DNA of 20,335 nt from an uncultured Clostridia bacterium. GTDB taxonomy: Bacteria > Bacillota > Clostridia > TANB77 > CAG-508. Each line of letters begins with the position of its first letter. Positions within the stretch are counted from its first letter, which is position 1. Of the stretch, positions 8,239 to 15,646 are shown one piece after another. Made by a program: the position numbers and the translations under genes. The notes under the pieces are model-generated. The model worked only from the letters and a program-made list of their open reading frames with translations. It had not been told where the DNA came from and searched no databases. The stretch covers positions 1 to 20,335 of the forward strand of contig CALYAH010000078.1 in the NCBI GenBank assembly GCA_944393455.1, given 5' to 3'.

Positions 8239-8670
8239 CTAATTTTGTATTGTATATTTAGTCGTTTTATCCTGATTTCCAGCCTTAAATGTCACTTGAA
8301 TTACACTTCTTCCATTTTCTATAGTTTCTAAAAACTCACAATTATCAATATTTCTACATATTTTCACTTGATTTCTATATATAGCTTTATTTTCAGGAAC
8401 ATATGTATATTGCACTTGATTATTAAATACAATATAATTTTGTCCATTACTTGAGCTGCATTCTAGCACCTTTATATTATTATTGTTTATTTCTTCTGAA
8501 AAATAAGTATTAAAAGTAGTATATTCGGTAATTGGATCTATATCACTTCCAGCATCTGACATGTTTTTATAAAAAAATGTAGTAATAATTGCAAGCACTG
8601 CAACGATAATTGCCATTACTATAATATAAATTGTTAGTGAAATAAGAGTAATCCCTTTTTCTTGCTTCAT
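8239..8670 (-). CDS. Minor pilin or pseudopilin lacking Glu5
   Basis: A 143-aa type IV pilin-like protein. A short basic leader (MKQEKG) is followed by the processing site G|ITLISLTIYI and a hydrophobic helix to about residue 29. Mature position 5 is Ser rather than the usual Glu, which is typical of tip or priming pseudopilins that do not need the Glu5-to-N-terminus contact. The C-terminal domain is soluble and contains two Cys (CSSSNG and CRNIDNCEF region). Its ATG overlaps the stop of the upstream minor pilin gene by four bases (ATGA), indicating translational coupling. The family is inferred from the leader and the locus; I do not recognise a named subfamily. Confidence 0.75.
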   Translation of the reverse strand: MKQEKGITLISLTIYIIVMAIIVAVLAIITTFFYKNMSDAGSDIDPITEYTTFNTYFSEEINNNNIKVLECSSSNGQNYIVFNNQVQYTYVPENKAIYRNQVKICRNIDNCEFLETIENGRSVIQVTFKAGNQDKTTKYTIQN

Positions 8671-9107
8671 ATTTCATTCTCCTTTGCAAGTATTGTAGAA
8701 AGTTCTATTGTTTGCACTTCTGATTTATACATATAAGATATCTGTACCGTTACCTTTTTTACCAAATTTGAAGTTTTACTAGCATTTCCATCCATATCCG
8801 TATAATCTTCTACTAATATTGTTCTATAAAAACCTTCTTCTCCCGTTGGTTGATTTGCTAAATCATTTCCATGTTTGTCTTGTGTACTTGCTTTGTTCAT
8901 TCCATCAAATTCTGCAAAACCTTTATTTTTAACATCTTCTATTTCATTTATTGCTATTTCAGTAGCTTTAGCTTTTAATTCTATTTCTTTTGATTTACTA
9001 TTAAAATTATAATTTAACATAGCAATAATAGATACAAATATAAATATTAAAACTACTGCTATTGCTATTTCAACTCCTGTAAAACCTTTTTCACTATTTA
9101 TTTTCAT
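8667..9107 (-). CDS. Minor pilin, PilV-like
   Basis: A 146-aa prepilin. The leader MKINSEKG ends at a classic G|FTGVEIAIAV cleavage site with Glu at mature position 5 and a 20-residue hydrophobic helix. After the helix comes a Lys/Glu-rich stretch (KAKATEIAINEIEDVKNKG) and a beta-rich C-terminus (VKKVTVQISYMYKSEVQTIEL), like PilV/GspI minor pilins. It sits 14 bases after the prepilin peptidase gene and overlaps the next minor pilin by four bases, so the two are probably made in fixed ratio. It would be processed by the adjacent peptidase and help prime pilus assembly. Confidence 0.78.
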   Translation of the reverse strand: MKINSEKGFTGVEIAIAVVLIFIFVSIIAMLNYNFNSKSKEIELKAKATEIAINEIEDVKNKGFAEFDGMNKASTQDKHGNDLANQPTGEEGFYRTILVEDYTDMDGNASKTSNLVKKVTVQISYMYKSEVQTIELSTILAKENEI

Positions 9108-9120
9108 TAATTTGTCTCCT

Positions 9121-9936
9121 TTATAAAATGTAGTTACTATATATTAATACCAATATAAATACAGTTATATTAGATAATCCTAGATAAAATCCAATACTCA
9201 TTTGTTTAAATATGTTTTTATCTATTTGGATATTTTTATTTAATGCTTGCTTAATTTTATATAGTAATAAATAAATAGCTATTGTTAATAGTGTAACTAT
9301 AATAGTATTTATAGTTACATATTCTCCTGTAAATACTAACATAGTTATAAGAGTAATTAATATCCCATTTACATATGTGCTTTTAGCATATTTTTTTAAC
9401 GTAATTGTGTCCAATGTCAAAATTATTACATAAAGTATTAGATATATACCATATCTATATATATTAGTTTTTTCTACTATGCATAGATATACCATATATA
9501 ATATTGATATCCCTATACCATAGATATTTACAGCTTTATCGATTTTTCTATTTTCTTTGTCTATTCCACTCATTAAAATAACAAAAGTTATATAAAGAAC
9601 CATAAAACAATAATCTATAATTTTTATATTACTTAGGTAATTTATGTTGATTCCCATTAAATAAGCAATAGTTACAAATAACATTCCAGAAAGTATCTCT
9701 AAAATTAAATATCTTGGTCTTATTTTTTCTTTACAATATCTACATTTTCCCCTTAAAAAAATATAACTAAATATTGGAAATAAGTCTAAAAGCCCCAATT
9801 TATGATTACAATTAGGACAATAAGAATGGGTATGTACTATGTCTTGTCTTTTTGGAATTCTATAAACTGCTAGTGTGTAAAAACTTCCGAATAATGCTCC
9901 TATTATAAATAGAATAATATATAAAAATGCGTTCAT
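9121..9936 (-). CDS. pilD: Prepilin peptidase PilD, divergent active site
   Basis: A polytopic A24-family aspartic protease (271 aa) that cleaves prepilin leaders at the inner membrane and usually methylates the new N-terminus. After a first membrane helix the cytoplasmic N-terminal domain shows CPNC (40-43) and CRYC (65-68), the zinc tetracysteine, followed by RPRYLILEILSGMLF. The first catalytic Asp fits Asp126 in MSGIDKENRKID, where the usual IP after it is changed. The second catalytic motif, normally GxGDxK, is not visible in canonical form; Asp176 in LTLDTITLKK is the best candidate. The C-terminus has the FYLGL remnant of the usual PFGPFLALG block. It is flanked by pilin genes. The family is certain; activity is likely but the active site should be modelled. 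Confidence 0.87.
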   Translation of the reverse strand: MNAFLYIILFIIGALFGSFYTLAVYRIPKRQDIVHTHSYCPNCNHKLGLLDLFPIFSYIFLRGKCRYCKEKIRPRYLILEILSGMLFVTIAYLMGININYLSNIKIIDYCFMVLYITFVILMSGIDKENRKIDKAVNIYGIGISILYMVYLCIVEKTNIYRYGIYLILYVIILTLDTITLKKYAKSTYVNGILITLITMLVFTGEYVTINTIIVTLLTIAIYLLLYKIKQALNKNIQIDKNIFKQMSIGFYLGLSNITVFILVLIYSNYIL

Positions 9937-9959
9937 TTTTTACCTCTTATTAGTATTTT

Positions 9960-9989
9960 AGGCATACACACCAAATCGTGAGTATGCCT
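9960..9989. terminator. Hairpin between pilin genes and pilD
   Basis: A perfect 8-bp stem AGGCATAC (9960-9967) with GTATGCCT (9982-9989), 14-base loop. The T-run follows it on the plus strand, so on the pilus transcript (minus strand) it is a stem without a good U-tract. It more likely stabilises the 3' end of the abundant pilin mRNA or causes partial termination before pilD. Position is clear; function is inferred. Confidence 0.55.
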
Positions 9990-10008
9990 TTTTGTTGTTT
10001 TATTTATT

Positions 10009-10443
10009 TTAGTCACCAGATGGTGCTGTATATTCACTAATTGTTATATCGCTTATACCTACATTTGTACTACCTGAAGTTGTAAATGTAAATGCTGCTT
10101 TGTATTGTTTACTTCCATAAGTATAAATTATTCCACCAGTTGTTTCACTTGCAGTTCCAGCACCTTGAGTATCATTAATTGCTTGTGCAATATTTGCATA
10201 GTCTAATGCTGTATACTTAGGAGTAGAAACATTATCTGCTAAATCTGCATTAACTGTAGATACAGCTAATCCTACAGCTTCTTTAATTTCAGCTGTTCTT
10301 GTGTTTGTTTGTGCATTGCCAGCTTGTGTTAATATTCCATTGTTTCCTGTAAGCATTGCAATTGATACACCTGCTAAAATTAATAACACGATAATTGTAA
10401 TTACTAATGCTATTAATGTAATACCCTTTTGATTTTTTAACAT
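10009..10443 (-). CDS. Major type IV pilin, paralog 1
   Basis: A 144-aa prepilin. The leader MLKNQKG precedes the cleavage site G|ITLIALVITI and a helix ending in AMLTGNNGIL, the widespread clostridial pilin type. Mature position 5 is Ala, not Glu. The soluble part after residue 45 is Ala/Thr-rich with no Cys (GGIIYTYGSKQYKAAFTFTTSG near the end). Its first 117 coding bases are almost identical to those of the pilin gene 20 bases upstream, while the rest has diverged. It has AGGAGG upstream of the ATG. Two adjacent pilins ahead of the peptidase suggest one main pilin and one variant or accessory subunit; which is dominant cannot be read from the sequence. Confidence 0.85.
   Translation of the reverse strand: MLKNQKGITLIALVITIIVLLILAGVSIAMLTGNNGILTQAGNAQTNTRTAEIKEAVGLAVSTVNADLADNVSTPKYTALDYANIAQAINDTQGAGTASETTGGIIYTYGSKQYKAAFTFTTSGSTNVGISDITISEYTAPSGD
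10321..10437 (-). repeat. Pilin 5' duplication, copy in paralog 1
   Basis: 117 bases covering the leader, helix and start of the globular domain match 10773-10889 at 115 positions, third codon positions included. The offset is a constant 452 bases with no gap. The flanking pilin sequences are strongly diverged. Confidence 0.9.
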
Positions 10444-10463
10444 TTTTTAATTCCTCCTATATA

Positions 10464-10892
10464 TTAATATGGATCTCCAGTACTTACTACTCCTTCTGCA
10501 CTAATTGTTACATCAACAGATTTTGAGTTAGCACTTGCTTTGTAAGTAATAACCCTTACTGCTCCTTCATTACCAGTTGTTTTTACAGTACTAGATGATG
10601 CATTTGGGTTGTTTGCTTTTATAACTGTTAATATATTATCGGCAGTTGCAGTAGTTGGTCCATTTACAGTGCTTCCAGCATCACTAGCTGCTTTATTAGT
10701 CATTATTGTGTTAAGAGCCATTTTTACAGCTTCGTCTGCTTCAGCTTTTAAGTTTTGAGTATTTGCGTTAGTAGCTTGTGTTAATATACCATTGTTTCCT
10801 GTAAGCATTGCAATTGATACACCTGCTAAAATTAATAACACGATAATTGTAATTACTAATGCTATTAATGTAATACCTTTTTGATTTTTCAT
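10464..10892 (-). CDS. Major type IV pilin, paralog 2
   Basis: A 142-aa prepilin with leader MKNQKG, cleavage before ITLIALV, and the same helix through AMLTGNNGIL as its neighbour. The C-terminal region differs (MTNKAASDAGSTVNGP, then KSVDVTISAEG). The ribosome binding site is unusually strong, a run of six G about 10 bases before the ATG, which fits a highly translated structural subunit. It follows a 91-base gap after the pilP-like gene, the longest gap in this half of the operon; that gap is AT-rich and I see no convincing promoter in it. It has no Glu5 and no Cys. Confidence 0.85.
   Translation of the reverse strand: MKNQKGITLIALVITIIVLLILAGVSIAMLTGNNGILTQATNANTQNLKAEADEAVKMALNTIMTNKAASDAGSTVNGPTTATADNILTVIKANNPNASSSTVKTTGNEGAVRVITYKASANSKSVDVTISAEGVVSTGDPY
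10773..10889 (-). repeat. Pilin 5' duplication, copy in paralog 2
   Basis: Partner of the block at 10321-10437; the two differ only at the bases corresponding to 10788 and 10878. Such identity beside a diverged 3' part indicates recent duplication with selection on the rest, or ongoing gene conversion. Confidence 0.9.
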
Positions 10893-10983
10893 TGGTTATT
10901 TCCCCCCTTTTTCTTTAGAATTTTTTTATTTATTTGGATTTATACTTACATATTTCTATATAAGCATAACGTTAATAACTATT

Positions 10984-11433
10984 TTATTTAGTTCCTGTAT
11001 CTTGGAAGAAATGTCCTCCAGATTGTGTAGTATCTTCATTATTTCCTGTACTATTTCCTGAAGAATTATTTGTTCCCGAAGAACTATTTCCAGTTGAAGC
11101 ATTCCCATTTGAAGACCCATTTGATTGTGTATCTGAACCAGTTGTTTCATAAGATGAAAATGGATTAGCTTTTCCTGGTTTATAATCTTGTATTCTTTTA
11201 TAATTATTTAAATCAGATGAATTAACTTCATACGTCATTACAATTTGACTTTCGTCTACACTATCAGTTGCCAACAATTCTTCTTTTACTTCATCTGGGG
11301 TTGTATATGATACTGCATTTGGTATTGTTTTTGATGTAGGAACATATTCATATAATATTATTCCCAATATGAGGATTATCGCTAGGCAAAGTAATAAAAT
11401 AATAATTAACTCTTTTATAAATGATTTCACCAC
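10984..11433 (-). CDS. Membrane-anchored PilP-like pilus assembly protein
   Basis: A 149-aa protein beginning at a GTG (11433) with AGGAGG just upstream. Residues 7-29 are one strongly hydrophobic anchor; the rest is extracytoplasmic. YKPGKANPFSSY (84-95) resembles the conserved xNPF/DPF segment of PilP and of related alignment-complex proteins. From about residue 98 the chain is Ser/Gly/Asn-rich low complexity (SNGSSNGNASTGNSSSGTNN) ending in FFQDTGTK. It has no lipobox. It follows pilO by 14 bases, where PilP sits in many pil loci. The PilP call rests on position and the short NPF motif, so it is tentative; it may be a Gram-positive-specific assembly factor. Confidence 0.55.
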   Translation of the reverse strand: MVKSFIKELIIILLLCLAIILILGIILYEYVPTSKTIPNAVSYTTPDEVKEELLATDSVDESQIVMTYEVNSSDLNNYKRIQDYKPGKANPFSSYETTGSDTQSNGSSNGNASTGNSSSGTNNSSGNSTGNNEDTTQSGGHFFQDTGTK

Positions 11434-11447
11434 ACTCTCCTCCTTTT

Positions 11448-12206
11448 TTATTGATTAGTATTTGTATTTGTGGAAACGTTTGTGTTATTTGTATTGTTTG
11501 TATTGTTTGTTGCATTTGTTGTATTTGTATTATTTGCTGTATTTGTTGTATTATTAGTATTTGTTGTACTTTGGTCAGTTTGTGTGTTATCGTTTTGTGT
11601 TGCTGTATTTGTTGTTGCTGAAACATCTTTTATTGCTATATCTTTACATACAAAAGTTGCCTGTAACTCTCCTGTTCCACTATTTGGAGTCATTTTAAAT
11701 TCTTCTATTTTAAATCCTAGTGTACTATCATTTTCGATAGCAGATATAAAGTCTGTAATTGAAATATAACTTCCTGTTGCTGTAAACTTCAAGTCATAAT
11801 AATCAGTTATACTACTACTTCCTTTTATAACATCCATTTGCATGACAACACCCTGACTTGTTGCATGATTTCCTAGTCTTACCCATAATGTTTCTATTTC
11901 ATATTTTTCTATTTGATTTGCTGTTTGTACGTCTCCTTCTGAACTTATACTAGTTAAATCTTCATAGTTTTGTTTTTCTTCTTTTAATTTTTTAGCACTT
12001 GTTTCCACATCACTAACAGCTTGTTTATAGTCTTTTTCAGCTAGCTTTGCTGCTTGTTGTATTTTAGAATCTAATTCACTGTTCCTTTGTTGAATACCTG
12101 TAATTCCAAGTATTTCCAACTTACCAATTTCTACATTATTCATAACAATGAAAATAGAAAGTGCTAATAATAATGCTATTAAAATTAATATTAATAATTT
12201 TTTCAT
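11448..12206 (-). CDS. pilO: PilO-like pilus alignment protein with Asn/Thr tail
   Basis: A 252-aa bitopic membrane protein. Residues 4-22 form the membrane helix and about 38-85 a coiled coil (QRNSELDSKIQQAAKLAEKD). Residues 98-190 form a PilO-like ferredoxin fold, including ITDYYDLKFTATGSYISITD and the FIEEFKM-type strand (written here FKIEEFKM). Residues 196-252 are almost only Asn and Thr, a wall-spanning or wall-embedded tail not usual in PilO. The ATG overlaps the stop of the pilM-pilN gene by four bases (ATGA), indicating coupled translation. It would pair with the PilN part of its neighbour to link the platform to the periplasm-like zone. Fold assignment is from pattern and locus. Confidence 0.75.
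   Translation of the reverse strand: MKKLLILILIALLLALSIFIVMNNVEIGKLEILGITGIQQRNSELDSKIQQAAKLAEKDYKQAVSDVETSAKKLKEEKQNYEDLTSISSEGDVQTANQIEKYEIETLWVRLGNHATSQGVVMQMDVIKGSSSITDYYDLKFTATGSYISITDFISAIENDSTLGFKIEEFKMTPNSGTGELQATFVCKDIAIKDVSATTNTATQNDNTQTDQSTTNTNNTTNTANNTNTTNATNNTNNTNNTNVSTNTNTNQ
11451..11621 (-). repeat. Short-period repeat encoding the PilO Asn/Thr tail
   Basis: The last 57 codons of the pilO-like gene are irregular runs of AAT/AAC and ACA/ACT codons, seen on the plus strand as repeated TTTGTATTG and TTTGTTGTA units. Shadow reading frames here look Cys-rich and are artefacts of the repeat. The tract is long enough to change length by slipped-strand replication. Confidence 0.75.
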
Positions 12207-13822
12207 GGCAAGTCTCCTTCTATTTTTACAGTAACAACATTGTTGTCTTTTTGTCCGGCTGTTGAAATAACATTAGTTAATATAACATCTGCTTTTATTT
12301 TTGCTTTTAAATAACCTAATTGTTCGTATTTGTTAGATTGTGCATCTATCACTATATGAGTGTCAGATGTATTTTCAATAGATGTTAGTTGAACACTTTC
12401 TGGTATTATAGACATTATTTGATTTAATAAGTTTGGTATTGCGTTTCTTGTTCTATTTCTATCAGTTATCCTATTATTTGCCTCTTCTAAGTTTTTTATC
12501 ATGTTTGTATATTCATTTGTCTTATTTTTTATTTTTTCATTATCACTATTTGCTAATGAAATTTGTTGATTTATTTGTGTAATAGCCTCATCTGCTTCTT
12601 GTTGTTTTTTTGACATCTGAGAACTTAGTAAGGCAGAAAATCCGCTATAAATTACAACCAATAAAAACAAAGCTACCGCAATTCTTATTAAACTTTTTTC
12701 TGTTTTATCTAATTTTTGTCCTAAATCCCAAGTAAGGAATCCACCTAGATTTTTTTGTTCTTTTTTAGTTTTATCTGGACTTACTTCAATTTTTAACCAA
12801 CTTGGTATCTTATCTGAAAAAGATTGTTTCTTAAAATTCATTCCAGCCAAACCTTCTCCAATTCCCATTAAGGCAATTGAAATTGCTGAGTTCACTTCTA
12901 TATAGTCTTTGATACTAATATCTCCTATTTTTTCTATAAAATATGGCTTTAATATTTCACAATCAGTTTCTGTTAAATATTCTTGAAAATATAAATCAAC
13001 ATTATTGATTAAAGCTGCTGTACCTGTAATATATACTTTTTCAATCTTTTCTGTTGATGAATTGATTATTTTCCTTACTTTTCCTACAATTTCATATAAT
13101 GTAGGCATTATATCTTCTAAATAATTTGTTTCTTCTTCTTGTAATTCTCTTCCCTCTGATGTATAGATTGTTGTATTTTTACATATTTCATATGATTTTG
13201 AATATGAATTTTCCTTTAAGTTAATTCTTGTTAAAATATCACTACTGCCTTCATCTAATACATCTATGTTAAATATTTTACTTCCTATAATAGTTGTAAT
13301 AATTGTATTTTCTTCCATGTTTACGATAATACTGTTTTCATTTTTGTCAACATTTATTAAATTAGGAATAGACATAGAAATCGGCGAAACATTTGTCAAT
13401 CTATATCCATCAACTTGTTGAATTCTTTTGTTTAATTCTATTTTATTGTCAGCGATGTGAATAATTTTAATTCTATCTTTGTCTAATTGATTGTCTACTA
13501 CTGCATATCTTGTTTCAAATACATTTGGATTATATCCTTTTTCTGCGCAATATGATTCGAACTCTGTTTTTATAGCTTTTTGCAAGTCATTTTTTGTCAA
13601 TAAAGCAAACATATCAAAATAGTTGTACATTTCTTCAGACAAATTAATGCTGATTGGTGTCTTTTGGCTATATGTTTCTTCTATCACTTGAGATATTGCT
13701 TCACCAATTCTATCATAGAATTTAATTCCAAATGACTCTACTTTTATATTGTCATGGTCTTTAGAAACTTTTGCATATTTAATTAAATGTTCTTCTATAT
13801 ATAGGCCTAAACAACTTGACAT
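12203..13822 (-). CDS. pilM: PilM-PilN fusion protein of the pilus alignment complex
   Basis: A 539-aa protein joining two normally separate subunits. Residues 1-330 are an actin-like PilM domain: an N-terminal LGLYIEEHLIKYAKV strand pair, SPISMSIPNL near 146, and VYITGTAALINNV near 263-275. Residues 379-399 are a membrane helix (IRIAVALFLLVVIYSGF). Residues 402-455 are a coiled coil and 461-539 a PilN-like ferredoxin domain beginning IPNLLNQIMSIIPESVQLTSI. In most species cytoplasmic PilM binds the short N-terminal tail of PilN; here the two are covalently linked through residues 330-378. It is the first gene of the operon, with GGAG before the ATG at 13822. The 195 bases upstream hold the promoter and direct repeats. 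Confidence 0.85.
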   Translation of the reverse strand: MSSCLGLYIEEHLIKYAKVSKDHDNIKVESFGIKFYDRIGEAISQVIEETYSQKTPISINLSEEMYNYFDMFALLTKNDLQKAIKTEFESYCAEKGYNPNVFETRYAVVDNQLDKDRIKIIHIADNKIELNKRIQQVDGYRLTNVSPISMSIPNLINVDKNENSIIVNMEENTIITTIIGSKIFNIDVLDEGSSDILTRINLKENSYSKSYEICKNTTIYTSEGRELQEEETNYLEDIMPTLYEIVGKVRKIINSSTEKIEKVYITGTAALINNVDLYFQEYLTETDCEILKPYFIEKIGDISIKDYIEVNSAISIALMGIGEGLAGMNFKKQSFSDKIPSWLKIEVSPDKTKKEQKNLGGFLTWDLGQKLDKTEKSLIRIAVALFLLVVIYSGFSALLSSQMSKKQQEADEAITQINQQISLANSDNEKIKNKTNEYTNMIKNLEEANNRITDRNRTRNAIPNLLNQIMSIIPESVQLTSIENTSDTHIVIDAQSNKYEQLGYLKAKIKADVILTNVISTAGQKDNNVVTVKIEGDLP

Positions 13823-13937
13823 TTTTTTCTCCTTTTTTTGATATATTTATATTTTTTGCAGCTAATTTCAAATCATACTTGAATAAATTTTACATTCTTC
13901 TATTTTTTTCTTGGCATAGTAATTCGAATATACTAAT

Positions 13938-13965
13938 ATTTTATATTTATTTGGCCAAAAGTCAA
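13938..13965 (-). promoter_or_regulatory. Sigma-A promoter of the type IV pilus operon
   Basis: Minus strand TTGACT (13960-13965), 16-base spacer, TAAAAT (13938-13943). The spacer contains a perfect 10-bp palindrome TTTGGCCAAA (13950-13959), a possible repressor site. Transcription would start near 13931 and leave an AT-rich leader of about 110 bases before pilM. Confidence 0.65.
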
Positions 13966-13970
13966 TATTT

Positions 13971-14009
13971 TTAACATAACTGTAACAAAACCGTAACACA
14001 ATTGTAATA
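13971..14009 (-). promoter_or_regulatory. Four 11-bp direct repeats upstream of the pilus promoter
   Basis: On the minus strand TATTAC, TGTTAC, TGTTAC and TGTTAA occur with plus-strand left ends at 14004, 13993, 13982 and 13971, exactly 11 bases apart, each followed by five variable bases. The -35 box at 13960 falls in the same 11-base register. Tandem repeats of one helical turn abutting a -35 box are the binding layout of OmpR/PhoB-family response regulators. Which regulator binds is not known from this window. Confidence 0.6.
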
Positions 14010-14017
14010 ATGTTTTT

Positions 14018-15379
14018 TTATCCATTTTTTTGCATTTTACAAATAAAAAATCCATCTGTTTTTTCATTTTGATAAACTTGTAAATATTCTCCATCTATCA
14101 GAAATTTTTCAAAGTAATTTTTTCCACTTTTTTCATTTTCTGGTAAAACTATTTTTTGCAATTTAAAGTTTGGATGTTCTTCCAAAAATTTTTCAACTAT
14201 GTCTATATTTTCTTTTCTTATAATGCTACAAGTTGAATAAACTATTTCTCCACCATTTTTTAAGTATTTTGAACAATTATTCAAAATTTCATATTGAATT
14301 TTTTCTATTTCTTCTACATCTTCCCTTTTTCTCTGCCATTTAATATCTGGTTTTCTTTTAAGAACTCCAAGGCCTAAGCAAGGCACATCTAAAAGGATTT
14401 TATCAAACATTTCTTTATATTCTTCTTTATACATTGTTGCATCATTTGTACAAGTTTTTATATTGTTAATTCCTAATCTTTTTGCTGCACTTTTAACAAG
14501 TTTTGTTCTGTGTTCATGTATATCCCAAGCTTGTATTTTAGCATTATCTTCCGTAATTTCTGCTATATATGTGGTTTTTCCTCCTGGACTACTACAAGTA
14601 TCTAATATACTTTCTTCTGTCTTTGGATTCAATACTAATGCTGTTAACCCTGCCGCTTCATCTTGCACTGTAAATAAGCCATCTTTAAATTCTTTCATCT
14701 GTTCAATATTTTTTACTTTGTTTAAAATAAGGAAATCGTTTAATATTCCATCTTCTACATCAAAATCTTCGTTTCTTAATTTTTCTTTTAACTCTTTTCT
14801 ACTTGTCTTTAACTTATTAACTCTAATAGAAACTTTTGGTTTCTTATTTGAATTTTTGCAAATATTTTCTATTTTCTTTATTGATATCTTTTCTTTTAAC
14901 AACTCTTCTATAATCCATATAGGCATTGATGTTGTCTTAGAAATCCTTTCCACATCATTTTTAATTTCAAACATCTCTTCATAATCTTTTTCAGTCACTT
15001 TCCTTAAAACTGCGTTAACAAACCCTGAACTACTTTTGTGTCCATATCTTTTTGCCAAATTAACTCCCTCATTAACCGCTGCTGACTTTGGTATTTTATC
15101 TAAAAACACAATTTGATAAATTGACATTCTTAATATATTTAAAATCCATGGAGATATCTTTTTTAACTTAATATTAGAATACTTTTTAACAATTTCATCT
15201 AAAGTCAACTTCCAACTCGTAACTCCATATACAATTTCTGAAATTAATCCAATATCTTTTTCATTTAAATGATTTCTATTTTGTTTAAGCATTTCATCTA
15301 ATGCAATATTTGAATATGCTTCTTCTTTATCAATTTTATATAAGGTTTTTAACGCTACCTCTCTTGCTTTATCTATCAT
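14018..15379 (-). CDS. rsmB: 16S rRNA (cytosine-C5) methyltransferase RsmB
   Basis: The SAM-dependent enzyme that methylates C967 of 16S rRNA. I start it at the ATG at 15379 (MIDKAREVALKTLYKID) with AAAGGA seven bases before it, giving 453 aa, normal for RsmB. The frame stays open for 56 more codons upstream, but that stretch is the palindromic repeat at 15400-15538 and encodes no family sequence. Residues 1-135 are the NusB-like RNA-binding domain. The methyltransferase domain has QDEAAGL (239-245), the SAM loop DTCSSPGGKT (260-269), DVPCLGLG with Cys334 (331-338) and the nucleophile Cys384 in YSTCS. It is transcribed alone, toward the pilus operon. Confidence 0.93.
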   Translation of the reverse strand: MIDKAREVALKTLYKIDKEEAYSNIALDEMLKQNRNHLNEKDIGLISEIVYGVTSWKLTLDEIVKKYSNIKLKKISPWILNILRMSIYQIVFLDKIPKSAAVNEGVNLAKRYGHKSSSGFVNAVLRKVTEKDYEEMFEIKNDVERISKTTSMPIWIIEELLKEKISIKKIENICKNSNKKPKVSIRVNKLKTSRKELKEKLRNEDFDVEDGILNDFLILNKVKNIEQMKEFKDGLFTVQDEAAGLTALVLNPKTEESILDTCSSPGGKTTYIAEITEDNAKIQAWDIHEHRTKLVKSAAKRLGINNIKTCTNDATMYKEEYKEMFDKILLDVPCLGLGVLKRKPDIKWQRKREDVEEIEKIQYEILNNCSKYLKNGGEIVYSTCSIIRKENIDIVEKFLEEHPNFKLQKIVLPENEKSGKNYFEKFLIDGEYLQVYQNEKTDGFFICKMQKNG

Positions 15380-15399
15380 ACTTATATCCTTTCTTATGA

Positions 15400-15538
15400 A
15401 ATGTTTTTGGAATGTTTTTTGGGACGGAATGTTTTTTGGGACGGAGTAAAAAAACATCTTTTTTATAGCTTTTAATTCTTCTTTTTTGTTTTCATTCTTT
15501 TGAGATGTTTTTTTACTCCGTCTCAAAAAACATCTCAA
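15400..15538. repeat. GGGACGGAG palindrome with 17-bp tandem duplication, copy 4
   Basis: A perfect 20-bp inverted repeat (15440-15459 against 15503-15522, GACGGAGT then seven A then CATCT) encloses a 43-base loop; with one or two mismatches the stem extends outward through TGTTTTTTG on both sides. The left side carries two exact 17-base tandem units (15411-15427 and 15428-15444, AATGTTTTTTGGGACGG) after a degenerate partial unit. It sits in the rsmB 5' region. The first ATG of the long open frame falls inside it. Confidence 0.85.
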
Positions 15539-15646
15539 AATATTCATGTTGATTATATAATTTTTTTATTATATTTTCTACTATTTTTGTATATTTTTTC
15601 TAACTTCAGGAAAAGATATTGTTAAAAGTTCTTTTGGAGGTTAGAT

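Noticed and set aside
11451..11621. CRISPR-like array
   Set aside because: The repeats are short, irregular, in frame with a gene and have no spacers.
11421..11769. Cys- and Val-rich plus-strand open frames opposite the pilO tail
   Set aside because: They are complements of the Asn/Thr codon repeats, with no ribosome binding site and no family resemblance.
15541..15640. Sigma-A or forespore promoter for the spoVA locus or for rsmB in the divergent gap
   Set aside because: Several TATAAT-like strings occur in very AT-rich DNA but none has a matching -35 at proper spacing; GTATA at 15589 has only a weak forespore-type -10 partner.
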